A program made the translations under genes and the position numbers. Below the pieces are notes generated by a model. It had not been told where the DNA came from, made no database searches, and saw only the letters and a program-made list of their open reading frames with translations. Below are positions 1-8,314 of a stretch of DNA of 64,000 nucleotides, in pieces. Origin of the DNA: UBA5009 sp038043185 (lineage in GTDB: Bacteria > Bdellovibrionota > Bdellovibrionia > Bdellovibrionales > Bdellovibrionaceae); contig JBBTCO010000027.1 of assembly GCA_038043185.1 (NCBI GenBank), forward strand, positions 18,084-82,083, in the 5' to 3' direction. Each line of letters starts with the position of its first letter. Position 1 is the stretch's first letter.

Positions 1-1921
1 GGTTCCGAATCGGATCTTTCTCGCTTAATCTGACTAGATTTTGAATGTCAAATTTAACTATAGCAGTTAGACGATTTGATAAAAAGCCCGAGCGCGCGAT
101 ATAGACGCTAAAATTCTCATAGATAGTTTTGATTATATTCATGTGCAGTTGCGCACCCTCTTTTTTGAGGGCATCAATTTCAGTTGGATTTTTTTCAATT
201 TTGAGTTTTTTTCCAACTTCCGTCAGCTGATTGTATTTAGCTAAAATGTTATTAATTCTATCCTTAGTTTCAATTATTGTCGATAAAACGGACGCATCCT
301 TTAGTTCATCGTTTTGTACTTGTTCAAAAAGATCACTTAAATATGTTCTTACATTTACTAAAACTTCGCGTACATTGTACCGTACGTTTGTTAATGAATC
401 GACAAATAATCCTGGCTGATCATAGATGTACCAATTATTATAGTATGAAACCGCATAACCTTTCGCTTCCTCTATAATCAAGCGAAGATTTTTTTCAACA
501 TTTTGAGCTAATTGCATAGGATTTTTAAAAACAGGATGCTTCCTTCCAGCCCCTTGTACCCATGTTCTAAAATCAAGAGGAGTTACTGATCCATCTTCAC
601 CAGTCACTCTCTCGTTCGGCGTAATTCCCATTAACCTAAACGGCACCAATAGCGCCGATGAAGATGTTGTAAAAAAGTTTTGTTCCTCTTGGGCATTTGG
701 TGCGAAGTTACTGCCAATAATAATATCAGACAGGCCTAAAATAATTTTTGTGATCTGATTTTTTTGTGCAGAATCGTCATTAGATCGAGGCAAAGCTTCT
801 AGAGTTTTTTTCTCACTATTAATGTAGGACAATAAAATATTTTCTTTTAAGAAAAACTGCATTGTCGTTGTAATCGTTTCATTTTTTTGCGAAGCATCCG
901 TTTTTAGCATGGGTTCAACACCACGTTGAACTTTTTCTAACCAAGCTGTTACAATAGGAATTTGTTGCGTGAGTATATACAAGCCCTGCAAGGGACTATC
1001 CGAAATCCCACTGATTACTTTTTGTTTTGCTGCGGAAAAATCGCCCTTTCCATCTTCTTTAATTATATTTTTTGACATAAATGTATCGTATAAAGTTCTT
1101 GCATCAAGCGTACTGCAATAACTTTCCGAAGTGACTTCAAGCAGACAAGATAAAGAGTTTCGAAATTGAATTTGATTCAGTTTATTAAAAACTCCAGCAA
1201 ATCTGCGGTCACGCATAAACATAGAAAGTTTATTTACAAACCGAGCTGTTCTTTGACCAAAAGAATCTTGTCGAGAGGTCACTACAGAACTTGCGACCGA
1301 TACCATGGCACTAATAATAGGCCCAGCCATATTGCTGGAAGAAAGACACTGACTTTCTGTAAGTAAACTATCCAAAACATTCGTGGCCGTATCTAGACTC
1401 GAATAGGCTGCATTGCGAATTCTTTTACTAGTACCGATTATCGCAGCCGCTGAAGTTCCAGCAGGTCCAAAAGCATTTAAACTCGCATTTGTCATCTTGG
1501 TCTCAAGCAAATTTTTAGCGACAAGCGAAGTTACTTGATTTCTGAACTGCGAGGACCCCATTAGAAAATCTTTTATACCAGATCCTTCTTTAACTAAAGA
1601 ACCAATAGCCATTCCGTCTTCAGAGATGCTACTCAATTTATTAGCTGTTTCTGCATTAGCGCCTAAATCAATCATACGTGGTTGTAATTCAGCATAGTGC
1701 TGATCAAGTTTTTTCGCTAAACTATTGCAATTTTTGTCGTTCTTTAATTGCTCAGCAATATTTTGCAATGAACTTGTCGCAGACAAGGCATCAGCTGTCC
1801 AAGAACCTTGGGATTGGCATGCTCCTCCAAAAACGTATGGTTTGGTATTATCGCTTTCCTGAGCAAAGCCCAAGCTCGATATCATTAAGCTAACAAAAAT
1901 TAAGCTGTTTATCTTTTCCAA
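1..1921 (-). CDS. Large secreted protein of unknown function (3' part beyond window)
   Basis: The minus-strand frame is open from a TTG at 1921 to the window edge, giving about 640 residues without a stop, so the C-terminus lies outside. I hand-translated the N-terminal half and the last residues. A hydrophobic N-terminus (LIFVSLMISSLGFAQ) looks like a signal peptide with a cut near FAQ. The mature protein starts with a Cys-containing segment (FGGACQSQGSW) and is Ser/Ala/Asn-rich and mostly helical, with scattered Cys pairs. An in-frame ATG ten codons downstream of the TTG is the alternative start but would cut into the signal peptide. No catalytic motif is recognised. All plus-strand ORFs here are shadows. 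Probably a lineage-specific periplasmic or surface protein; function unknown. Confidence 0.75.
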   Translation of the reverse strand, partial: MEKINSLIFVSLMISSLGFAQESDNTKPYVFGGACQSQGSWTADALSATSSLQNIAEQLKNDKNCNSLAKKLDQHYAELQPRMIDLGANAETANKLSSISEDGMAIGSLVKEGSGIKDFLMGSSQFRNQVTSLVAKNLLETKMTNASLNAFGPAGTSAAAIIGTSKRIRNAAYSSLDTATNVLDSLLTESQCLSSSNMAGPIISAMVSVASSVVTSRQDSFGQRTARFVNKLSMFMRDRRFAGVFNKLNQIQFRNSLSCLLEVTSESYCSTLDARTLYDTFMSKNIIKEDGKGDFSAAKQKVISGISDSPLQGLYILTQQIPIVTAWLEKVQRGVEPMLKTDASQKNETITTTMQFFLKENILLSYINSEKKTLEALPRSNDDSAQKNQITKIILGLSDIIIGSNFAPNAQEEQNFFTTSSSALLVPFRLMGITPNERVTGEDGSVTPLDFRTWVQGAGRKHPVFKNPMQLAQNVEKNLRLIIEEAKGYAVSYYNNWYIYDQPGLFVDSLTNVRYNVREVLVNVRTYLSDLFEQVQNDELKDASVLSTIIETKDRINNILAKYNQLTEVGKKLKIEKNPTEIDALKKEGAQLHMNIIKTIYENFSVYIARSGFLSNRLTAIVKFDIQNLVRLSEKDPIRN

Positions 1922-1982
1922 GCACTACCCGACATCTGAAATTTCCTTAATATATAAAATCAAGTTAAGGGACCATTCCCAC

Positions 1983-2181
1983 TCAAAGCAAATAAATTAC
2001 CACTTTATAAGCATTCAGACCGGGGCAGATAAAAAAACCTTGGCTAAGTCTTTTACAACAGCCGGTATTGGTCACCATCGTCGTAACCGTGACTAATAAC
2101 GGCTCATTGCAAAAAGCTTGGCCAGCACTTTTTTATCAGTCTCATCTGAATGCCTATAAAGTGGTAATTTATTTGCTTTGA
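1983..2181. repeat. 199-bp imperfect palindrome with near-perfect 37-bp outer arms
   Basis: The left arm 1983-2019 and right arm 2145-2181 are inverted copies with 36 of 37 positions matching. The 125-bp interior is itself an imperfect palindrome: GATAAAAAA, GGC-AAG, TTTT-CAA, GCCG-TATT and GTCAC blocks recur in inverted order with scattered mismatches, ending in a small apex between GTCAC and GTGAC near 2070-2092. It fills most of the space between the divergent genes starting at 1921 (minus) and 2227 (plus), so it is not simply a terminator. The architecture resembles the palindromes at 31.5, 37.1, 37.5 and 53.2 kb, but the centre sequence is different. A rigid hairpin RNA, a cruciform, or a small non-autonomous mobile element are all possible. 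Confidence 0.85.
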
Positions 2182-2226
2182 AATGAAGTGGTATTCATAA
2201 CTCGACTATTATTTAAGGAGATTCAA

Positions 2227-2634
2227 ATGAAAAATATTTTATTTATTTTAAGCTTATCTTTAGTATCACTTTCTTCTTTCGCACAAAATACGATTGAGGT
2301 TAATTGCTGGACTCAAATTCAAAACAAAAACCAAGTCATTTCTTTACGAATCGATAATCAAGGGAAACTTGTTTATTGGGCAAAAAATCAAATTGCAAAG
2401 ACAGATAAAAAATCTATCTTTGGAATTTTGGCAGAGAATGTTAATAAATTTGGTTTTGAATTTATCAATTCAATACAAGCACCAAATGGATACAGCATTA
2501 TTCAAGCTGGAACAACTGCTGATGCAATAAGCATCGGTGTTTCAAAAGATCTGACAAAAGGTTTTTATACCTATAGAGACCATGGCTCTGGCAATGGAAA
2601 CCAAAATATCGTCCTCGCCTGCTCAAAAAAATAA
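2227..2634 (+). CDS. Small secreted protein of unknown function
   Basis: This is a 135-residue protein. I place the start at the ATG at 2227, preceded by AAGGAG at 2215-2220, rather than at the upstream in-frame codon at 2188, which would precede a normal signal peptide with 13 odd residues. Residues 1-19 (MKNILFILSLSLVSLSSFAQ) form a clear Sec signal peptide. The mature part has two cysteines, one early (NCW) and one close to the C-terminus (LACSKK), which could form a disulfide. It is followed after 36 bp by a lipoprotein gene on the same strand. No family recognised. Confidence 0.8.
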   Translation: MKNILFILSLSLVSLSSFAQNTIEVNCWTQIQNKNQVISLRIDNQGKLVYWAKNQIAKTDKKSIFGILAENVNKFGFEFINSIQAPNGYSIIQAGTTADAISIGVSKDLTKGFYTYRDHGSGNGNQNIVLACSKK

Positions 2635-2644
2635 TTTGAAAATA

Positions 2645-2687
2645 TAACTTTTAATATTCATAATCATTATATGAATATTAAAAGTTA
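2645..2687 (+). promoter_or_regulatory. 18-bp perfect hairpin enclosing a start codon
   Basis: Positions 2645-2662 and 2670-2687 are perfect inverted repeats of 18 bp with a 7-nt loop. The ATG of the downstream lipoprotein gene (2671) lies inside the right arm, and no Shine-Dalgarno sequence is visible ahead of it. In mRNA this stem would mask the start codon. It could act as translational control, or as part of a terminator for the upstream gene, although no T-run follows. Confidence 0.7.
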
Positions 2688-3393
2688 CGTCTTAGCCCTT
2701 CTCTGTCTTTCAGCCGGCCTAGGATGCGCAAGCAAAAATAAATTAGTTGAAAAGTATCCTTTGAGTGAAATTTCGCGCCCCTACACTCTTCCAGATAATA
2801 TTAACAGTTGGAGTGTGCTGGCTTTTCCCTTTGAAAGTACATTCCTGGTAAATCCCCTCTATTGGGAGATGTCTTTTTCAGACACTTTCTCTTTGGTTTG
2901 GGCCCCTCTTCCTTTGGGTCTGAAGTGGCAAGCTTTAAATACTGAAAATCATCGTTTGGGTGTTTCTGCCATGTATCTGATCCTGGGGGGATTGGCTAAT
3001 ATTAATTACCGCTATAAAACAGCGGGCTCATGGGCTCTGGATTTAGATTACAACTATACGTCTTTCGACGTTTATCTTATAAAATTAGACATGTCGACCG
3101 GTTCCATTGGCCCTCTTTATCAGTTTACCGATCGAATCGCAGGTAAGCTTTTTATCTCAACATTTACAGGTCGGGTTTCTTCGGGGCTCGTCTCAGATAT
3201 TCTGGATACAGCCTTCGGCGGTGTTCGTTCAAACTCAAGCCTTGATTTTTCGGGCACTGGCGCAGGCTTAGATTTATTCTATTCATTCAACCATCAATGG
3301 AATATGAAAGCTGGCGTATCACTTCTGAATGTCAAAGGCATCGGAAGCCTCACGCCTTCAGGCAATCTTAGCGTGACTCATTTATGGGATTGA
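2671..3393 (+). CDS. Outer-membrane lipoprotein, putative beta-barrel
   Basis: A 240-residue protein whose N-terminus (LALLCLSAGLGCAS) ends in a lipobox with Cys19, so it is probably lipidated by signal peptidase II processing. The mature part is rich in alternating aromatic and small residues (for example LGGLANINYRYKTAGSWALD), as in outer-membrane barrel-type proteins, and it ends with LSVTHLWD. The start codon is inside a strong hairpin (2645-2687). It converges with the next gene, with only 8 bp between the stops. No named family is recognised. Confidence 0.75.
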   Translation: MNIKSYVLALLCLSAGLGCASKNKLVEKYPLSEISRPYTLPDNINSWSVLAFPFESTFLVNPLYWEMSFSDTFSLVWAPLPLGLKWQALNTENHRLGVSAMYLILGGLANINYRYKTAGSWALDLDYNYTSFDVYLIKLDMSTGSIGPLYQFTDRIAGKLFISTFTGRVSSGLVSDILDTAFGGVRSNSSLDFSGTGAGLDLFYSFNHQWNMKAGVSLLNVKGIGSLTPSGNLSVTHLWD

Positions 3394-3401
3394 GCTGAAA
3401 T

Positions 3402-3758
3402 TTATTTTTTTAATGCGTCAACAATGCTGCTAGCACATTTTTTGAACTTTGCACTCGCATTGGGAGCAACTTCAAGATTAGATCTTCCAGCCCAAAGAAC
3501 ATATCTAAGATCGCCACAAACAACCCTGTTTCTCAAAACCTGGAAAGCGACTGTACAACTGTAAAGATCTCCATTGCCCTGAGAAGAAATCACCGAACAA
3601 TTCGCATTCGTTGCTTTAACAGATCTGATACCACGACTTTGAATATCATTATTCCAACTCGCAAGAACCTGCACGTCTGCCGAAGCAGCATAGCCCCCAC
3701 CTTTTGCAAAAGCCAAGCTTGCTAAAATCATAGATAAGAAAAAGATAATTGGTTTCAT
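3402..3758 (-). CDS. Small secreted protein of unknown function
   Basis: A 118-residue protein with a signal peptide (MKPIIFFLSMILASLAFAKG) and four cysteines in the mature part (NC, SC, VCGD, KKC), which suggests two disulfides in the periplasm or outside the cell. The ATG at 3758 is preceded by AGGAG on the minus strand at normal spacing. It stands alone, convergent with the lipoprotein gene at 2671 and downstream of lpxH. No recognisable domain. Confidence 0.8.
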   Translation of the reverse strand: MKPIIFFLSMILASLAFAKGGGYAASADVQVLASWNNDIQSRGIRSVKATNANCSVISSQGNGDLYSCTVAFQVLRNRVVCGDLRYVLWAGRSNLEVAPNASAKFKKCASSIVDALKK

Positions 3759-3838
3759 TGGGTAAATCTCCTAATATATTTTTTTAAATTTCAGGCTTAA
3801 TATAGAAGAAATAAATAATATTAAAACTGTAATAAAGC

Positions 3839-3861
3839 TGACATGTATAATATATCTGTCA
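3839..3861 (-). promoter_or_regulatory. Possible promoter/operator dyad upstream of the secreted-protein gene
   Basis: TGACA and TGTCA flank a 13-bp AT-rich spacer. The minus strand contains TATTAT here (3847-3852), about 90 bp upstream of the gene starting at 3758, which could be a -10 box. The matching -35 box is poor. The rest of the 153-bp intergenic stretch shows nothing else. Confidence 0.3.
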
Positions 3862-3911
3862 AACTTCTAAACACGGCATAATTTGATGCTCACACATAGC
3901 CCACACAACCC

Positions 3912-4649
3912 CTAATTCAATAAAACCCATTCCAGCTTTCCCTGATCAATCTTTAAAATCTTAGCTTCATCAAACCAGCTTCCCAAATTCACGGATCGCA
4001 CTTTTTTCGAATTAATCTCAAAAGTAAAATCGTCGCGAATATGCATGTGACCTGAAATAATCACATCGAAGGGATTTTCATTATGAGCGCGATGGGCGTG
4101 TTCGCGAATCATTTGCAACAATCGAGTTTGATTAACATTCCGATACCGATCGCTTTGTTTACGACTCAGGGAGCTTAAAAAATCGCCAATATTCCACCAA
4201 ACTTTACCGGGAATGCGATGACCTAATTCCTCGACAAAAGAAGTTCTTAGGAATTTTCTTAAACGCAAGTAAACTTTATCATCGAGATTAATCAAGTCGC
4301 CGTGTTCACAACGAACTTTCAAGCCATCGAGATCAAAGATTTGCGCTTCAGTGTAAACAAAGGCGCCCAGCTCGTCTCGCCAATAAGGATGAATGTGCAT
4401 ATCGTGATTGCCTTCAAAAAAATAAATTTCGCTTCCTGATTTTTTTAAAGATTCGAGCTCGGCTAATAGATCGTGGTATTTGTTCTTGAAAATGTCGTGA
4501 CCAGAGACCCACAAGTCAAATATATCGCCTAAAAAAAATAACTTAACTGGTGGTTTCTTTTGCAATGAATGCAAAAAGCGCAACAGAATTTGTCCATTGC
4601 GCTCGTTGATTGATTTAAGATGTAAGTCCGATAGAAAATAATTTTCCAC
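3912..4649 (-). CDS. lpxH: UDP-2,3-diacylglucosamine hydrolase-type metallophosphoesterase (LpxH)
   Basis: A 245-residue calcineurin-like phosphoesterase. The metal-binding motifs appear in order: SDLHL (residues 7-11), GDIFD, GNHD, and GHMH near the C-terminus, with a further SVNLGSW. This order and length fit LpxH, which hydrolyses UDP-2,3-diacylglucosamine to lipid X in lipid A synthesis on the inner face of the cytoplasmic membrane. The start is a GTG at 4649, five bases after the ftsZ stop, so it is the last gene of the dcw operon and couples lipid A to wall and division genes. A related phosphoesterase such as LpxH2 is possible. Confidence 0.8.
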   Translation of the reverse strand: MENYFLSDLHLKSINERNGQILLRFLHSLQKKPPVKLFFLGDIFDLWVSGHDIFKNKYHDLLAELESLKKSGSEIYFFEGNHDMHIHPYWRDELGAFVYTEAQIFDLDGLKVRCEHGDLINLDDKVYLRLRKFLRTSFVEELGHRIPGKVWWNIGDFLSSLSRKQSDRYRNVNQTRLLQMIREHAHRAHNENPFDVIISGHMHIRDDFTFEINSKKVRSVNLGSWFDEAKILKIDQGKLEWVLLN

Positions 4650-4654
4650 GAAGT

Positions 4655-6142
4655 TTATTCTTTATTAGTCTCCAGATTTTGTCTTTTACGAATAAATGCT
4701 GGAACTTCTAGGTTCTGATTACCAAATGGCGAGCTTAATACCTCGCGGGCCATTCTGCGTGCCTCTTCCAAAGAAGGATCAGATTCCATATTCATCGCCA
4801 GTTGTTCGGGCTGATTGTATTTTGCTTTTAGCTCTTGGCTATCTTTGAAAGCTTTTGCTTTCGCCAACAAAAGATCCCGAGAATTCACTGCACTTTCACT
4901 TGGTACAATCGGAGTCGCCATATCCATTGGCGGGGTAACAAGTGGTGGTGGATTCATAACCGGCATCGCTGGCTGCGGCATCGGCGCGGCTGTAGGCACT
5001 TCATTTTCTTGAGTGTAATTCATCACAGTATTTTGAACTTTCGCAATGGGCGGAAGCTCAACTGACATTGGTGCCGATGGCATTGCTGTCATTGAAGGCA
5101 TTTGTGGCAAGTTAGCCATGATTGGATTCGAATTTAAAAAACTCTGCATCTGAGCCAAAGTTTCAGTGGTGATTGATCTTTGCTCGTAGCTAGCAAATCC
5201 CGTCGCAATAACAGTAACCCGAACTTCATCTCCAAGGCTCTCGTCAATCACTGCTCCAAAAATAATTTCCGCATCTTCATGAGCGGCTTCCGTAATTAAG
5301 GTCGAGGCTTCATTCACTTCATAAAGACTTAAATCAGGTCCACCCGAAACATTAATAATGATTCCAGTAGCTCCATCGATTTTGATATTCTCGAGCAGCG
5401 GAGACGATATCGCCATGGTTGCGGCGATAACCGCGCGATTTTCGCCGCGAGCAGAGCCAGTTCCCATGATGGCTTTTCCTTTTTCGCGCATAACTGTGCG
5501 AATATCGGCAAAATCCAAATTGATCAAACCACGAATATTAATTAAATCAGAAATTCCTTTTACGGCTTGTAATAAAACTTCGTCCGCTTTTTTGAAAGTT
5601 TCCAATAGTGGAGTTTTTTCAGCAGCGATAGTTAACAATTTTTGATTTGGAATAACAATTAGGGTATCAACATTTTCTTGCAGTTCTTGAAGACCGCTTT
5701 CAGCATGCTTGCCGCGACGTTTTCCTTCGAACATGAAAGGCTTAGTGACAACACCAATTGTTAAAGCACCTAACTCGCGAGCAATTTTCGCAACGATGGG
5801 AGCGCCACCAGTTCCAGTTCCGCCACCCATTCCTGCCGTCACAAATACCATGTCGGCGCCTTCTAACTTTTCTACAATTTCATTGTAAGATTCAACAGCG
5901 GCCCGACGTCCGATATCCGGATTCGCTCCGGCGCCAAGACCTTTTGTTAGATCCAAACCCAATTGAATTTTAGTGGAAGATTTATTGGCGTTAAGAGCCT
6001 GGATGTCGGTGTTCGCGACAATAAATTCAACACCGGTCATTCCTCCCTCGATCATGGTTGAAACGGCATTGCTTCCGCCTCCACCCACTCCGACAACTTT
6101 TATATTTGCGCCGATACTGATATTTTCTTCAAGTTCAAACAT
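4655..6142 (-). CDS. ftsZ: Cell division GTPase FtsZ
   Basis: A 495-residue tubulin homologue that polymerises into the division ring. The N-terminal GTPase domain has GVGGGGSNAV, the signature GGGTGTG (in VTAGMGGGTGTGGAP) and the T7-loop region NLDFADIRTVM. After about residue 320 comes a long Pro/Met/Ala-rich linker, longer than in E. coli FtsZ, and then the conserved C-terminal peptide VPAFIRKRQN that binds FtsA. The ATG at 6142 follows GGGGGAG closely. It lies 12 bp downstream of ftsA and directly upstream of lpxH. All key residues appear intact. Confidence 0.98.
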   Translation of the reverse strand: MFELEENISIGANIKVVGVGGGGSNAVSTMIEGGMTGVEFIVANTDIQALNANKSSTKIQLGLDLTKGLGAGANPDIGRRAAVESYNEIVEKLEGADMVFVTAGMGGGTGTGGAPIVAKIARELGALTIGVVTKPFMFEGKRRGKHAESGLQELQENVDTLIVIPNQKLLTIAAEKTPLLETFKKADEVLLQAVKGISDLINIRGLINLDFADIRTVMREKGKAIMGTGSARGENRAVIAATMAISSPLLENIKIDGATGIIINVSGGPDLSLYEVNEASTLITEAAHEDAEIIFGAVIDESLGDEVRVTVIATGFASYEQRSITTETLAQMQSFLNSNPIMANLPQMPSMTAMPSAPMSVELPPIAKVQNTVMNYTQENEVPTAAPMPQPAMPVMNPPPLVTPPMDMATPIVPSESAVNSRDLLLAKAKAFKDSQELKAKYNQPEQLAMNMESDPSLEEARRMAREVLSSPFGNQNLEVPAFIRKRQNLETNKE

Positions 6143-6154
6143 TCACTCCCCCAA

Positions 6155-7408
6155 TCAAAACATATTACCAAAAAAATCTCTTACTTTTCGAGTCAATCCA
6201 TCCAATGAATCGCCTAAATAAATCTCACCCGTAGCTATACTCATCAATTGTTCTCTTTTTTCATTCAATCCATAAAGCAAAAGCCCCACTGATGTGGCAT
6301 AGTCTGCTTGTTTTACCACGTCAGTTAATCCACCCACTTTGGCGGGAATTCCCCGACGCACTGGAATTTCAAAAATGAATTCTCCCATTTCTGTTAGACC
6401 TTCAAGCTGACTAGCCCCGCCAGTCAAAACAACTCCTGAACCTAAAAATGGCATCAATCCACTCATTTTAATATCGTGGGCAATCAAATTCAGAACTTCT
6501 TCAGCGCGAGCTTCTAAAACATCGGCCAAATCTTTGCGAGGAATCTGCCGAGGGTTTCGTCCTCCGACTCCTTCAACTTCGATGCTTTCATTTTCGTTAA
6601 TGATAGAAGCTAAAGCACTGCCATATTTTCGTTTTAAAATTTCTGCAGAAACTTGTGGAGTTCGTAATCCCACCGCGACGTCATGGCTAAAATGATAACC
6701 ACCAACAGGAATTACTGATGAGTGCGCCACACTGCCGTTAACAAAATACAATATATTGCAAGTGCCACCACCCATATCAACAACACAAACACCAAGTTGT
6801 TTTTCGTCCTCGGATAAAACAGCTATTGAAGAAGCCAACGGATCAAGCACCAGTCCGTTGACTCTTAAACCTGCTTTTTCTACGCACTTCAAAGTGTTAT
6901 TCAGAGCGGTTTGTCCGCCAGTCACAATATGAACTGCAGCTTCAAGACGGACTCCTGACATGCCGATGGGATCAGTAATTCCATCTTGGTTATCCACTTT
7001 GTATTCTCGTGGTAAAACATGCAGCACTTGTCGATCTGCTGGAACGGCAACGGCCTTAGCCGCTTCAATCACACGATCAATATCCGAGTTATGAACTTCT
7101 TTATTTTTAATTGCGACCATTCCTTTGGAATCAAAGGATTTAATATGAGTACCAGAAACTCCGACCCAGACCTCGTGAATTTGATATCCCGACATCAGTT
7201 CAGCTTCTTCTTTTGCTTTTCGAATTGAATCTGTGGTGGCTTCAATATTAACCACGACACCTTGGCGTATTCCTGTGTTCGGAGCCTTACCGACTCCAAC
7301 GATTTCAATCAATCCATCAGAATTGAGAGTACCAATGACAACCGCAACTTTTGTTGAACCAATATCTAAGCCCGCGATAAGCGGAGACCGTGGCTTGTTC
7401 GTACTCAT
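6155..7408 (-). CDS. ftsA: Cell division actin-like protein FtsA
   Basis: A 417-residue actin-fold ATPase that anchors FtsZ filaments to the membrane. The phosphate-1 motif is at GLDIGSTKVAVVIG (about residues 13-26), the second phosphate motif at VCVVDMGGGTCNI, and the adenosine motif at GSGVVLTGGASQLEG. The C-terminus ends with LTRKVRDFFGNMF, the amphipathic membrane-targeting helix. The ATG at 7408 has GAGGA upstream. An 82-bp structured gap separates it from ftsQ, the second largest gap inside this otherwise compact stretch. Confidence 0.97.
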   Translation of the reverse strand: MSTNKPRSPLIAGLDIGSTKVAVVIGTLNSDGLIEIVGVGKAPNTGIRQGVVVNIEATTDSIRKAKEEAELMSGYQIHEVWVGVSGTHIKSFDSKGMVAIKNKEVHNSDIDRVIEAAKAVAVPADRQVLHVLPREYKVDNQDGITDPIGMSGVRLEAAVHIVTGGQTALNNTLKCVEKAGLRVNGLVLDPLASSIAVLSEDEKQLGVCVVDMGGGTCNILYFVNGSVAHSSVIPVGGYHFSHDVAVGLRTPQVSAEILKRKYGSALASIINENESIEVEGVGGRNPRQIPRKDLADVLEARAEEVLNLIAHDIKMSGLMPFLGSGVVLTGGASQLEGLTEMGEFIFEIPVRRGIPAKVGGLTDVVKQADYATSVGLLLYGLNEKREQLMSIATGEIYLGDSLDGLTRKVRDFFGNMF

Positions 7409-7430
7409 CCGTAAGTCCTCAGTTCTATTT

Positions 7431-7496
7431 CCCTAGGCTTGCTTTCAGCAAGCTTCAGCTGGACTCATCTTAAGTCCTTCAGACTTAAGCTTAGGG
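7431..7496. other. Double-hairpin structure between ftsQ and ftsA
   Basis: Two perfect hairpins lie next to each other: GCTTGC / GCAAGC (7437-7442, 7448-7453, loop TTTCA) and CTTAAGTC / GACTTAAG (7469-7476, 7482-7489, loop CTTCA). An alternative outer pairing joins 7431-7440 to 7487-7496 with 9 of 10 matches. It overlaps the ftsQ stop codon and sits just upstream of the ftsA ribosome binding site. It may tune ftsA expression within the operon or protect processed mRNA ends. Confidence 0.6.
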
Positions 7497-8237
7497 ATCC
7501 TTACGCAACCTGACAAGAACTTTTTGAGATAAGGTCGCATCGATGACGCGCGCCTTAAAATCAGTTGTACCGAGATATTCGAGCACTTGATTGACTCGTG
7601 CGCCTTTAACAACGAATTGATCTTCACCCATCTTGATTTGAATTCCAGATTTTACCAAAGAAATCCAAAATCCATCTTTTGAATCATATTTAATTTCGGA
7701 AATATTCTGAGGACTAAAAACGCCTTTATCGGGAATTTCTTCCAACATTTGAATCACTTTTGATCTCAATTGCGGTTTTTCAAAAAAAACCTCACCAGTC
7801 AACAATGCCACATCAGGAGCCATCGATGGACTAATCGGATCCAGCAATCTTCCATCACCCATTACTGGAATTAAGCTTCCCCTTTTATTCATAAACAAAA
7901 ATTGAATATTTTGCGGAATAATTTCTACTCGCAAGGACGAGGGCCATTCTCTGGTAACTTGAACTTGATGGATCCAATTGAACTCAAACAAATCTTGATC
8001 AATTTTTTTCAAATCAATTCGAGCCAAAGACATTCCTTTAAATTTCGATAATTGGGAGTCGACTTTTTCAATCATGGGAAAAAGATAAGGCGGCGTGGTG
8101 CGATTTGAGCTTTTAATAATAATATCTATTTTTTGTAGACGGAAAAATCCTTCAGAGTCGAGCTGACGATAAACCGTTACTGCAACTAAGGGTATAATGA
8201 TAAAAATCGAAATGAGTTTTAAAAAAATTCTAAGCAC
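7491..8237 (-). CDS. ftsQ: Cell division protein FtsQ
   Basis: A 248-residue bitopic protein of the FtsQBL complex, recognised by position and architecture. A short cytoplasmic start is followed by one membrane helix (FLKLISIFIIIPLVAVTVY, residues 5-23). Next come a POTRA-like segment (FFRLQKIDIIIKSS through IDLKKIDQDLFEFNWIHQVQVTREWPSSLRVEI) and a beta-rich FtsQ-type domain (GDGRLLDP onward). The start is GTG at 8237 with GAGG about ten bases upstream. It lies between murB and ftsA. No ddl gene is present between murB and ftsQ. Confidence 0.9.
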   Translation of the reverse strand: MLRIFLKLISIFIIIPLVAVTVYRQLDSEGFFRLQKIDIIIKSSNRTTPPYLFPMIEKVDSQLSKFKGMSLARIDLKKIDQDLFEFNWIHQVQVTREWPSSLRVEIIPQNIQFLFMNKRGSLIPVMGDGRLLDPISPSMAPDVALLTGEVFFEKPQLRSKVIQMLEEIPDKGVFSPQNISEIKYDSKDGFWISLVKSGIQIKMGEDQFVVKGARVNQVLEYLGTTDFKARVIDATLSQKVLVRLRKDP

Positions 8238-8314
8238 TCGGCGGCAACCTCACTTGTGAATCAAGTTTAACAGCCGATGAATTTTTTCCACAGACAAAAC
8301 AAATGGAATTGGCC

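Noticed and set aside
231..1893. Plus-strand ORFs of 60-71 codons
   Set aside because: They overlap a long open minus-strand frame with signal peptide and lack ribosome sites; they are shadows.
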